From Medicago truncatula (Eukaryota; Streptophyta; Magnoliopsida; Fabales; Fabaceae), in contig NC_053043.1 in NCBI RefSeq assembly GCF_003473485.1, positions 15,033,001-15,097,000 of the forward strand: a DNA stretch of 64,000 bases, in the 5' to 3' direction. A program made the position numbers and the translations under genes. Position 1 is the stretch's first letter. Each line of letters begins with the position of its first letter. The notes under the pieces were generated by a model that did not search any database, had not been told where the DNA came from, and worked only from the letters and a program-made list of their open reading frames with translations. This document shows, one piece after another, positions 10,740-22,461 of this stretch.

Positions 10740-13700
10740 TTAATTAAAAAATAATGATCATTGTTGATATGTAATGTTAATTTTAAATATATTATATGTT
10801 ATATTTTGCAACAAACTTGTGAATAATTATATTAATGGAATCTTTTAAACTTTGCAACGTCAATCAACTGAAAATCGATCAAAATTAAATCACGTATAAT
10901 TAGATGAAACTGGATTTTATTAAAGGATTCATCCAAACTGAACCACATGTCAATTTCAATTTGGACCGGATGTGTAAACTTTTTTTTTTACAATAATGTA
11001 AAATAATTTTAAACTGATAATGCATGCGAATTAAATGTGTATCATTATATACTTTTGTAATGCATATGGTGTTAACTAGTAAATAAACAATTTCCAAGTT
11101 GTCTCCTAAAAAACAATTTTCAAGTTGTAAGTCAAAGGTGATAATGAAACATTTTTTTGAAGATTGTAGGCATGAACAAGCCCTTGAAACACTCACCGTG
11201 CCTTGCAAGGTGCTGTTGACCTATCCGTTGGAAGACTTTCAAATGAATGGACCCCTAAAATCCAAAGCAAAAATTATCATCTATTTCTCCATTGACTCAG
11301 CATAAACAAAGACCGTTGTTCATTTGAAATTAAAAAAAGAAAGGAAAATGAAATGATAAAATAAAAAATTAAAGAAAGAAAAATAATAATATTAGAAGTT
11401 CACGCACATAAATGGAGAAGTTGATGTTTAAAACTTTGTCTTATCAACTTATTGACTTGAGAATTTAAATTTGATTTTTGAATAAAATAATTTATAACAA
11501 GATTTTACTAACTTCAATCGAACTTCAAATTACTTTTTATCATAATATATAGAGGATTAACACAAAAAAGGAAAAGGCTATAACTTATCGATTACATTAT
11601 GTATTGCAAGATTAAGGTAAAGAAACTTTGAATTTTTCTTAATATTTTTTACGGCATACTGAAAAATATACAGTAATTTATTTATAATTTAAAAATATTT
11701 AATTGATTTAGGTGGTTATATTTCACGTATAATACAATAGATTAACTACATATATCCATGTAAAACGTGATCCATAAGATTGTGATGTTTCTTTAATTAA
11801 TCTTCATATAACGAGTGTTTGTTTGTGAAAAAAGTCTCGCATTGCTATTGTAAAATAAGAGCGTAATGACATACTTTTTAATGTGATGGTGTAGAAGTGA
11901 TTGATAGGACGAAGCGGATATCATGGTCATGAAATTAAACATTGATCGTAATTTTTTCTCTGCTTTAAAGTTTCCGGTTTATTTTCTCGGAATTGTTTTC
12001 CTTTATTTTCTCTATTTTAGTTTTTTCCAACATTTAAAATCTAGAACATATATGAATTTTCAAATTAGCAAAATAATTAAGGAACTTTAATCACAAAAAA
12101 ATAGAAAGAATTTTCGTTATGCTTTCTTTTCTTCCTGCAGGTGACTAAGCTTTCTTTTCTTAATTTTTGTCAAAAATATATTTCCTTTTCTCAGAAAAGC
12201 ATGTCCAGTATAAACCGATATGACTCGTCGTCTAGTTAATTGGCTTCCCTCAAATTAAAAAAGGAAATAAAAGGAAACTTAATGCGATTTTTCTTTAGCG
12301 TCTTCGTTAGAGTTGTTGGCAATATCCAAGATGCTTCATTGTCAAGGTATACTAAGTCAAATTAAAAAAGTTATCATGTATTTCTTTTTTTGAGGTAGGA
12401 AAAAAAAGAAGTTATCATGTAGTATTTGTATTTCATTGAATTCATCGTTAACTAATTTTCTTTTGCCGTTCTAGCTATGAAAGTTCTTATTAAAAAGACA
12501 GCATAGTTTTTTTTTTTAAAAAAAACAATAAAGACAACATAGTTCTTACATGTAAAAAATTATCTAAATCAACAACAAAAAGAGAATGCCATTCTAATAG
12601 AAAAATAATCCTTGACAACAATTTCAAGAAAAGTTATTATTACACTCTAAAAACGGGCATGCTTATAATTACTTTTCGAAATACTATTTTATCATGAAAT
12701 AAATTTTTTTGTTGACCTTTTTTTTTTTTTATATTAGAATGAAATACAAGAAGAAACTATATAAAACAATGGAAGAGGAGCACTTATTACGACAAAAAGT
12801 GGAGTTTGCTCCTCTTCCAAAAAATTTTAAATCGAATGATTAAAACACTATATATGGAAGAGAACCACTTATTACGTAAAACTGTTTTCACTTCTTCGCA
12901 AATAGAGATAACTTAGGATGCAACGAATATTAGTTGTTTGCATAACATAACTTAGGATTCAAGCCAAGGTTAATCTCCATACAAACAAAAGATTTTTAAT
13001 TTTCTGGTTAGAGAGCTTTTTTTATCATTTTTTCCAAATCAAATTTAAATTAGGAGTCCTTAAAGATTCTCTGGTGAAGCATAGGAGTTCTTGGTCACAA
13101 CTCCAAATCCAAACTTTCGGTCAACCTTAGCTTCTCTTGGAAAGGGAGGATTTGGTCCATGTAGAAGTGATCTTGCTTATTTGGGTAATCTTGGAAAAAG
13201 ATCATTTTGTATGAGATTCTTTGGAACCCTGATTTGCTTTCATTTCGCCTTTCACAAGGGATACTCTCAAAGTCAAGGAAAAGAGTTGGTTAGTATCATC
13301 GATACAAACTCTAGTTAGATGAACAGTGATTTTGGTATAATAAAAAAGAGAAATACTAAAGTGTGTCTTAAGGCACTTGTTCTTTGTTAATAAAACTTTT
13401 AGAAAATTGTAGTGTGACTTTCAAACATATCTTTTGTAGCAAGGTCAATATGATTTATTTTTTTTTTGTTGCAAATGTTTCTCTCCTCAAAATGCACGAG
13501 AGGATGTTTCTTTGTGGCAGCACCTATAATTGAAGAGAAATAATATTTGTGCAATCTTTTTAAATCATACAATTCTTTTATACTTTTATCTCTCTCTTCT
13601 TTTTCCTTTTCCTTTTCCTTACTATTGTTTTTGACAATAATAGTTAGTAAGTTGTCCCAAAAATTATCACATATTATAGCTATACAATTACTCATAATTA

Positions 13701-14440
13701 AAACATGGACACAAGTCTAATTACAACATAGACACAACACTAATGCTAACTACGTATAGATATTCAACATATTTATTAAAAAAATTGTACAATTAATTAA
13801 AGTTCTTTACACTAATAATAACATTACAAATTGAACCTATGTTACAATGGACCATTTATTAGAGGAGACATTTTTCTATTATCACAAATATAAATGAATA
13901 GCGTTTGATTATATACACATAAAAAAGAATTTCTTCAAAATACTAAATCATTTTCTTATCAACTTCATTTTTATTAATTAAAAAAAAAAGTTTTTTAATG
14001 TATTTGTGCCCCAAACACTATTCATATATGTTTGTGACGTGAAGATAGTAGAATTCTTTGTATTAGACTATAGTTTACCATAGCCATCACCTCACATTTT
14101 GCTTTATAAAATTTCCTACAGACTACAGTATAGTCTCTAAAAACCTATAATTAAAAACATTCAATCCACTTAGATTATTATTTATCTAGAGGACTAATAT
14201 ATGAACACAAAAAAGTGACAATGATCCCTTTGCAAATTCAGCTCACTTTCAATCTCATTTTTGTAATATTAGTTAGAAAACAATAATATTTCCCCCATTT
14301 GAATTTTTCTATTGATACTTGATAATATAAAAACAATAGTGTGAGAATAATGTCATCATCAGCAATGTATGTTTCTATATGTGTGTAGTAGATCCCATGA
14401 CTCCTTCAACCATCCTCCTCTTCCATTTTACCTATCTTTT
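10740..14440. other. Long AT-rich intergenic region without supported genes
   Basis: Only short frames are present, most of them opening on TTG or CTG. The longest on the minus strand (13399-13695, 98 codons) has a lysine/glutamate-rich stretch encoded by a simple repeat and matches nothing I recognise. Another at 13091-13318 also has no known domain. I see no exon-intron pattern. Confidence 0.45.
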
Positions 14441-14449
14441 CCCTCTCTT

Positions 14450-14456
14450 TACGTCA
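14450..14456 (+). promoter_or_regulatory. TACGTCA element and CT-rich leader upstream of VSR
   Basis: TACGTCA, a bZIP/TGA-type core, lies about 200 bp before the VSR start codon. A (CT)n run at about 14525-14544 lies between them, as is common in plant 5' leaders. No clear TATA box was fixed. Function is inferred from sequence alone. Confidence 0.3.
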
Positions 14457-14661
14457 CATTTTGATTGTGAAACTCAAACCTCCTCACCAAATATACAAAA
14501 ATATTACTTACAAAATACCTAAGTCTCTCTCTCTCTCTCTCTCTAAAACTTTCCACATAAGACCAAGACAATTACAAAGTCCTTGTACAACACGTCCACC
14601 TTATAATATACTCTTCCTTCCACCTCTATTTCCTCACTGCAAAAAACAAACAAACTCAACA

Positions 14662-17600
14662 ATGAAACCTTGCATGGTTTTTCTCTTTGTCTTGTTCTTT
14701 CTTCATAGCTATGTTCAAGGACGTTTTGTGGTAGAGAAAAACAGCATAACGGTTCTATCACCACATAAACTAAGAGGTAAAAACGATGGTGCTATAGGAA
14801 ACTTTGGTATTCCAAATTATGGAGGGTATATTGTAGGGTCACTTGTTTATCCTGAAAAAGGCTCTCATGGTTGTCAAGTCTTTGAAGGTGATAAGCCTTT
14901 CAAGTTTCAGTCTCATCGTCCTACTATTGTTCTTCTTGATCGTGGAGGTATTGCTTTTTTCTTCTTTGTTTTTTAGTCAACCTTGGTTATCGTTGACTTT
15001 ATTTAATTAGTGTAGGCTTTGTCTGCTTCATATTTTATTCACCTGCACATGCTAATTTAATGTTTTGCTTTTTTGATTCTGTTTAATTTTACTGTTACAT
15101 AAATTAATGTCTGTTCTGTTCTGTTCTGTTTTTTTTTTTTTTTTGTTGGTCTATATATTTTGAGATTAGTTATAGGCTTATAGGATTTAATTGATATATT
15201 CGTAGCGAGGGTAATGATCGATCATATTCATTAGATCATTAAAAATGTTTGATTTTCATGATAATTAATTTTAAAGTCGCACATATGATTAATTTTGATT
15301 TGTTGACGCTTCGCTGGTATGTTGCTTTGATGATAGAATTGGTTGGTTCATCCGTTGCTTGATATTTTTTTCAAAATGATTTCTGCACAGGTTTTCTTTA
15401 TAATTAATTATTTATAGTTTATACAATTCTCTGTAATTCCTATTTATATTACCTTTCCTTCTTACAAACCACACCATAATTGACAAATTGTCTATTACGT
15501 GTGAGTGCTCAGTGGTAAGAGCTTAACCTTGTAATCTCACGGACAGTTATAAAACATGAATATATGAATATACAAGTTGTCTCTTGAAATTCAACACATC
15601 CGAATATTGTGACGTAGTTTCATTCGTGTCAGTTGTCACCAACCCCATTTGAAAATGGTTTTAGATGTGGTTATTTTTATTGTTGTTTGGTCTCTTGGAA
15701 GCCAACATATTATCGATCAATTCCAATGAGAAATGGTTTTGGTTGTTGTCGGTGTCACGGTAGTTTCTTGAAAGCTAATAAAATGACTAGTCTTAATGGA
15801 AAAGTCACTCAAAGGACCAAGAGTTTCTTTGAATCCAAGTTTTGTAATGCTTATTGACAAAGTTACTTGCAATTGTAGAGTGTTATTTTGCCTTAAAGGT
15901 ATGGCATGCTCAACTAGCTGGAGCCGCAGCAGTTTTAGTGGCTGACAGCATTGATGAGTCACTGATAACTATGGATTCTCCTGAGGAGAGCACCGATGCC
16001 GAAGGCTACATAGAGAAGATTGTAATTCCATCAGTACTAGTAGAGAAATCCTTTGGTGATTCATTGAAAGAAGCTTTAAACAACAAAGATGAAGTTTTGC
16101 TAAGAATAGATTGGAGGGAATCGGTACCTCACCCTGACAATCGAGTGGAGTATGAGTTCTGGACCAACAGCAACGACGAATGTGGTGCACGTTGCGATGA
16201 ACAGATGAATTTTGTGAAGAATTTCAAGGGTCATGCTCAGATTCTTGAGAGAGGTGGATATACACTGTTCACTCCACACTATATAACATGGTTTTGTCCA
16301 AAGCCATTTGTTGAAACCAGTCAGTGCAAGTCTCAATGTATAAACCACGGAAGATATTGTGCGCCGGATCCAGAGAAGGATTTTGCTGAGGGATATGAAG
16401 GGAAGGATATAGTGTATGAGAATTTGAGGCAGCTCTGTGTTCATAGAGTAGCGAACGAGACCGGCCGTTCGTGGGTTTGGTGGGATTATGTGACAGATTT
16501 TCATGTTAGATGTTCCATGAAGGAGAAAAAATACAGCAAAGATTGTGCTGAAGTTGTCATGAAATCATTAGGTAAGCGAATATTTCATATACTTCTGTCG
16601 ATTCGATTCTTCTGTCGTCGTTTCTTTTAAAAAAAATTGATCTTAGATTCTTTATACTACAGATCTTCCACTTGACAAAATTAAGAAATGTGTTGGTGAT
16701 CCTGAAGCTGATGTGGAGAATGAAGTGCTAAAGATTGAACAAACATCACAGGTTAATATTTTAATACTTACTGATATGTTTTTTGAATATTAATAAATTT
16801 CCAACCTGTTATAAACAAATAAAGGCTAATACTATATGAAATGAAACATATATTTCATATGTCTGATAATTTATATACTATTTGATCCATTTGTGATTTA
16901 CAGATTGGAGGAGGATCTCGTGGCGATGTCACCATTTTGCCAACATTGGTTTTAAACAATGTCCAGTATAGAGGTTAGTTACTTCAATACGTATTTGATA
17001 GATGGTTTGCTTGGTGTCGCCTTACATGCTATTAATAAATTTAGCTATCAACATTCATTTATCGTATTTGTTGAGTTGAGAGTTTAGCCAATTAAGTTTC
17101 AAAATCTTTGTCATCTGTGTAATGTAGTGGACACATATTTTACCTCTCCAACTTTGATTTATTTATGTATCTGATGTATCGGAAATCTGATGATTTTGTG
17201 TGTTTTGACTAAAGGAAAATTGGAGAGAACATCTGTCTTGAAGGCTATATGTGCTGGATTTAAGGAGACTACTGAGCCTCAAGTCTGTTTAAGTGGAGGT
17301 TGGTCACCAAGTCTGTTTAATTTTACACATTATATGAACTCTGCTAATGACAGATTCTTTCAGTTCAAAACATGGTTATCAAATTGTGAATCGAATTTCC
17401 TATTTTAAGCATCGTGAATTGAATCTTATTATGAAATGAATTGTATATACATTACAGATGAAAATAAGATTTTTACGTAAAAGTAAGTGGCATAGCGAAA
17501 TTGTAAGCTAGTGCGTAATATTTGTACCTCAACAATTCAATAGTCAAGTCATAAATCAAAAGGACAAAAGAAAAGTGGCTGGCTATACAAGGTTAACTCA

Positions 17601-19797
17601 AAAAGTGGCTAGCTGCACTAAGTTTAGGTAGTGAATGATTCATTAGAAGGTATCATGATTCATCATGGGATTCATGTCCAAAATAATTACACTGTTGAAA
17701 TTTGTATCGATTTAGTTCAGTTTTGTATCGAAACCGAGAGACCTACCACTATTATGTATTGTAAGATATTGATAACCATGGTTCAGAACATCTTCTGCGA
17801 GAGTGGTATTAACTTTATTTTGGTTTTAATTGATCAGATATTGAAACTAATGAGTGTCTTGAAAGAAATGGAGGATGCTGGGAAGACAGAAATGTTAATG
17901 TAACTGCTTGCAAGGTATATACGAGGAACTTCTACAACCAATTTTTCTTCCAAAACATAATTACTATTAACTATACATATATAATGGTCTATTGTGTTTC
18001 TGTGGTTGGCTGCAAGTTGAACATTTTATTATTTCTCAGGATACTTTCAGGGGAAGAGTTTGCGAGTGTCCTGTTGTGAAAGGTGTTCAGTATAGGGGTG
18101 ATGGTTATACGTCATGTGAAGGTATTCCTTCTGAATTACTCTACTCAAAATTCTAAAAAGTTACCTCTTCCTATTATCAGTCACTACCTGATTACTCTAC
18201 TCAAAATGATAAGCTATTTTCCTCGTTGCTGATATGTTGTTTATTCTTTTCTTTATTTGACAGCTTTTGGACCTGCAAGATGTTCTTTAAACAATGGAGG
18301 TTGTTGGTCAGAAACTAGAGATAAAATTACTTTCTCCGCTTGTTCAGTTCAGTACTGCTTAACCGAATCTCCAGTTTTCCTTCTTGCTCCTTTTGGTTGC
18401 AAAATATTGGTTAAATATCGCTTTTGGTCCGTGTAATATCCAAACAAAAAATATACTGTCTCTGTTTTAGTCCCTGATGTCTTTTTTCTATCGAAGTTTG
18501 ATGACATGGCTGAGAGCCACGTGGACCGTGGTCACGCGTATAATCAAACTTGGATGGTAAGATGACGTTAAAGACTTACTGCTTGTTTGGTTCTGCGTTT
18601 ACATTTGCAATCTTGCGTCCCAAGACCAATTTCACTAAGAACTTCAGAAGCCTAGTTTGGTCTTTGGTGGACGCACACGCATATTACAAGGACTAAAAGC
18701 GCCATTTATCGTAAAATATTTGTTGTACTCCATTCTTGTACATGACTCAAGGCTAACAGATTTTCCTTTCTGAATATAGGAATCCAAGGTAAATGGTTGT
18801 CACTGCCCAGTTGGATTTGACGGAGACGGTAATAATAAATGTGAAGGTAATATTTTTTTCCGCGACAACTTTAACTTTGGTTTCTTCATTATATGATCAG
18901 TTTTTGTGAAAATATAACTCTTTGTATAATTTCTCTTGATCTCATTCAGATGTTGATGAATGCAAGGAAAAAAGTGCTTGTCAGTGTGATGACTGCAGTT
19001 GTAAGAACACTTGGGGTAGTTATGATTGTAAGTGCAAAGGAGGTCTTCTATATATGAAGGAACAAGATATGTGTATTGGTAAGATATTCAAATCTCAATT
19101 GTAAAAGATTTTCTTGAGTGAGGAATTTCAGAATAGCATCTCATAATATGTTAAGTGATGAAGTAACTAATAATACACTAAACATTAGACTTAGACCTTA
19201 TAATAGCACCCAATGCACCAACTACTCAATCAAAATAAACTAAATTATCATTGAAATTATACATTTCAAATCATAGTCCAAGATTAAAAATTTTCTTTTT
19301 ATGCATTTGCAGAAAGAAGTGGATCAAAATTTGGAAAGGTCGTTGCCTTTGTGGTCATAGCAGTTGTTGTGGGAGCTGGTCTAGCTGGTTACGTGTTCTA
19401 CAAGTATAGACTAAGGGTAAGCCTATTTATTCTCAACTATATGTCTAGATCTAATGTATGCATCAATTTTAAATGCAGTTATGCATTCATATTCCCAAAA
19501 AAAAACACATGCATATGATTTTAATACATATTTACCTTGTGACTGCAATTACGGCCATGGACCACGTTCTCTGTAGCGAATGCACTGGGGCGTTTGGTTC
19601 GCTACAGAGCAATTAAAAGTTAAAAACGTAATTTGTTTATTAGCATCATAGTTTAATTACCTATATTTATTTATTTTTGTTTGTAGTCTTACATGGACTC
19701 GGAGATTATGGCTATTATGTCACAATACATGCCACTGGACCAGCAAAATAATGTAGTTCATGCTGAATCCGAGCCTTTACGACAAGGCAATGTGTAA
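14662..19797 (+). CDS. VSR: Vacuolar sorting receptor (BP-80 family), 12 exons, 624 aa
   Basis: Type I membrane receptor that binds vacuolar cargo in the Golgi/TGN and prevacuolar route. Exons: 14662-14947, 15879-16571, 16663-16751, 16904-16973, 17215-17298, 17838-17914, 18040-18121, 18264-18346, 18780-18846, 18950-19078, 19313-19416, 19687-19797. All junctions are GT-AG and every phase closes without a stop. The ATG at 14662 opens a signal peptide ([20 protein letters not shown]). A protease-associated domain follows (about 25-165), then the cysteine-rich central region, and three EGF-like repeats (about 405-553), the last a calcium-binding type starting [16 protein letters not shown]. The transmembrane helix is about 563-583. 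The short cytosolic tail has the YMPL sorting signal (602-605), which binds AP-complex mu subunits. Length matches the family (about 620-630). A further intron in the 3' untranslated region (19807-19914) is likely. Which VSR clade it belongs to is not settled. Confidence 0.95.
18410..18712. mobile_element. Mutator-like MITE in VSR intron 8 (303 bp)
   Basis: Imperfect terminal inverted repeats of about 27 bp are present: the left has CGCTTTTGGTCCGTGTAATA and the right reads TATTACAAGGACTAAAAGCG. The flanks AAAATATTG (18401-18409) and AAAATATTT (18713-18721) match at 8 of 9 positions, fitting a 9-bp target duplication. There is no coding capacity. It lies wholly within the intron and leaves both splice sites intact. 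Confidence 0.7.
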
Positions 19798-20129
19798 GAA
19801 AACAAGGTATTCAAATATTCATATATCTCTTCACCTTTCAACTAATTTGCATCCTTTGAATTTTCTTTTATATATGACAAACAATCTTCTTATTATACTG
19901 TATTCTGTATGCAGACATATAATAAGCAATAATAGCCAAGGGATCCGGTTGAACAGTATCATCCACGTGAGAGAAGATTGGCTATATATTTGCTTTTGAG
20001 TCCATTTCACAGCTAAGGAAAATTCAGTACTTTTACTGTAGGAAACTTTTGTGAAACATTGTATACATGTACACATATAGAAATTTCTTCCATAGAATAA
20101 TATTGATATCTAATTTTCACAGTTTGTAA

Positions 20130-20560
20130 ATAGATATATTGAGATGTAAATGAACACGTACGTGAGAATTGAGATGTCGATAAAAAAAAGTTACCAACTC
20201 AAATCATCTGTGTTTCTGGCCTAAAATGTAAACCAGGTGAGGAGGAGTTTGGATCTCTTTGTTAGAGTTTTATGTCTACAGCCCTACTGCTATGCTGCTC
20301 CAATATCCAGCTTCTGTTTGAGTTTTTCTTTTTTATTATATGAGGGTCGAAGCTCAAAGGAAGAACAAAAGTAACGCCTAATCAAGTGTGGAGTAGCAAC
20401 TCCAACGCGATCCACTAACAAAAACGACGACATTTGATTAGGACATTGCTCATAAACAATCAAATTAGGGCCACCATCACAAGCTAGACTTGCCAACCAG
20501 CCGCTTCTCTGTATATGCGACTCACTCACATTTCCCAATCCATCTCGAGAATCTGTTTGT
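20130..20560 (-). mobile_element. Possible LINE RNase H-domain fragment
   Basis: A minus-strand frame (20290-20538) ends in a segment resembling the tail of the RNase H domain in plant L1-type LINEs: small/hydrophobic WLASLACDG, then EQCP, then DRVGVATPHLIRR. The frame is short, with no catalytic motif visible and no poly(A) tail found. It could also be an unrelated remnant. The rest of this interval is VSR downstream DNA. Confidence 0.35.
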
Positions 20561-20877
20561 GTATTTTAGTTCGATATGAAATGGTGGTTTTTATTTGAAA
20601 GAAAAAATGTTGGATGATTTCTCTTTTGATCCTTCTATTTGCTCAAAGCCTATAAAACAACATTCTGGAGGTTGAATGAAAATAATATTAAAATTATTAA
20701 AACCTTTTGAAAGATAAAGACCTAAAGGGAAGAAAAAGAAAAACAAAATATGGTTTAAGTTGCTACACGTCCCTCCAAAAGAAATTTGCTACACAAAAAT
20801 TTGGAAAAAAAATAACCACGTAAGTTCTGTCTATAGTTTTTTTTTTTTTTTTAAGGAAATTTAAGTACATAGAGATT

Positions 20878-22091
20878 CCGGGTATTGGTTGGGAATTTGA
20901 AAGCTCAAATCTCCGTCAAAGGTTAAGAATTTGATATGGTAGATGTGTCGAGGCTGCCTATCAACCCATGCTCGATTTCTTGGTAAAGGTGTTCAATGTC
21001 CTACTCAGTGTGTTAGTTGTGACTCTAATTATGAGGATTTAGCTCACATCTTTTTCGAATGTCATTTTGCTATTCCAGTTTGGTCTATGGCAGGTATGTG
21101 GCACAAAATTCATAATGCAGTGGCAACATCTCCTTCGTTTATTGAAGCTATTTTCTCATTGTTGCATTCTTTATCCGCCACACTTTCTCAAAGGATGACT
21201 GCACTATTTTGGAGTATTTGGAAGCATAGGAATGTCAAAGTGTGCGAAGACATCACAGAAACTTATGCGACGGTGGTTGAAAGAGTTAGGTCGATGGTAG
21301 AAGATTGGAAGCTCGTGAATGTCCCTTGTGCCCAGGGCCGTATCTGAGGCAGGGCGACCGCCCTAGGCCCGAAAAAATAAGTACAAAATTTGGGCCCACA
21401 ATTTTTTTTTAGGGTCTATTAGGCCCTAAAGAAAGTTGCTTAGTTTTTTTGTATAAAGTTTGATGTTTGAGAATTGCTCTTCTCCCATTTGTTTTTGCTC
21501 ATTCCCGTGGTACGTGAGTTAACTCACGTTCGGCTTTTTTTTTATAGGAATGGGCAATTCTAAATGGTAGAAGAGCAATTCTCTTGATGTTTATATATAT
21601 TTATTAGTTAGGTTAGAGCCCAAATTGTAGGTTCGTCCTACGCCAATAAAATCTCATAAACGGCCCTGCTTGTGCCAATGGGCAAGCTCCGCATCATATT
21701 ACAGTAGCTGCACACGCAACTCCTGCTGTTCAGGTGCGTTGGCAGCCTCCCACGCAAGGTCGAATGTAATGTAATACTGAGCCACATTTTCAAACCATCG
21801 TAATAGAACCGGCATTGGTATTTGTCTCCGAGATGAGGGTGGTGTGTTTGTACTGGTCAAAACAATCATCTTTGTTGGTGTTTATTCAATTGATATTGGT
21901 GAAGCTTTGGGCCTCTATCAACTCTCGGGTGGAGTTTGCTAGGAGACAAGGAAATGTGATTGCTCATACTCTCGTAGAAGAGGCTACATTTTTAGATAGT
22001 CCGTTTTGTTTATTTTCATATACCATATTGTATTGAGACTTTGATCATTAATGATATGTTATAAGCACGTTTGTTTATAAAAAAAAAAAAA
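20878..22091 (+). mobile_element. 5'-truncated, decayed L1-type LINE with target duplication
   Basis: The frame 20943-21347 encodes the zf-RVT zinc-finger region near the end of plant LINE ORF2 (CRGCLSTHARFLGKGVQCP, then SCDSNYEDLAHIFFEC, then FWSIWKHRN). Beyond a hAT insertion, RNase H remnants follow in shifted frames (RQGNVIAHTLVEEATF near 21940-21985). A poly(A) run ends at 22091. TTAAGTACAT occurs at 20861-20870 and again at 22092-22101, with partial matching beyond, consistent with a target-site duplication. So the insertion was truncated on arrival, later disrupted by a MITE, and has since acquired frameshifts and stops. Confidence 0.8.
21333..21668. mobile_element. hAT-type MITE inserted in the LINE (336 bp)
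   Basis: Ends CAGGGCCGT and ACGGCCCTG are inverse. CTTGTGCC is duplicated exactly at 21325-21332 and 21669-21676. An 8-bp duplication with CAGGG ends is diagnostic of the hAT superfamily. Apart from the one extra target copy, the two LINE halves read on across the insertion in one frame for about 30 codons. No transposase is encoded. Confidence 0.9.
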
Positions 22092-22381
22092 TTAAGTACA
22101 TCGAAATTATAAGCTAATTAGGTTAATTAACTTATAACAAATCTAACTAATATACAAATAGCAAACATGTTACTTATTTTTTGACAAAAGCAAACATGTT
22201 ACTAAATAGCTTGGTTATACTTATATATTTAAACCAATGCATATAATTTTCAGGTGTTAAAACATGTCAAAGTGGTCGGTATCGATTCATTTTAGGTTCT
22301 GGGCCAAGGTTCGAAACTTCCACACGTTGTATTTTGTGATTATTTCAATTAATACTATTTTTCTGCATTGCAATTTGCAGC

Positions 22382-22389
22382 TATATAAT
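22382..22389 (+). promoter_or_regulatory. Candidate TATA box of the GTE gene
   Basis: TATATAAT lies 80 bp upstream of the start codon and just downstream of the LINE remnant. Spacing suits a short 5' leader of about 50 bp. Evidence is position and sequence only. Confidence 0.4.
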
Positions 22390-22461
22390 AAGAGTATTCA
22401 ATCAACCGATATCACTTGTATGAAACAATACTCCTGAACTCGAAACTATTGAGTTACACCA

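Noticed and set aside
13399-13695. 98-codon minus-strand frame
   Set aside because: Charged part comes from a simple repeat; no homology recognised and no neighbouring exons.
14461-14661. N-terminal extension of the VSR frame upstream of 14662
   Set aside because: It opens on TTG, runs through the CT-rich leader and precedes a clear signal peptide; the ATG at 14662 is the sensible start.
15500-15530. tRNA gene suggested by GTGCTCAGTGGTAAGAGC in VSR intron 1
   Set aside because: Box A only; no box B, anticodon arm or acceptor stem pairing. At most a SINE scrap.
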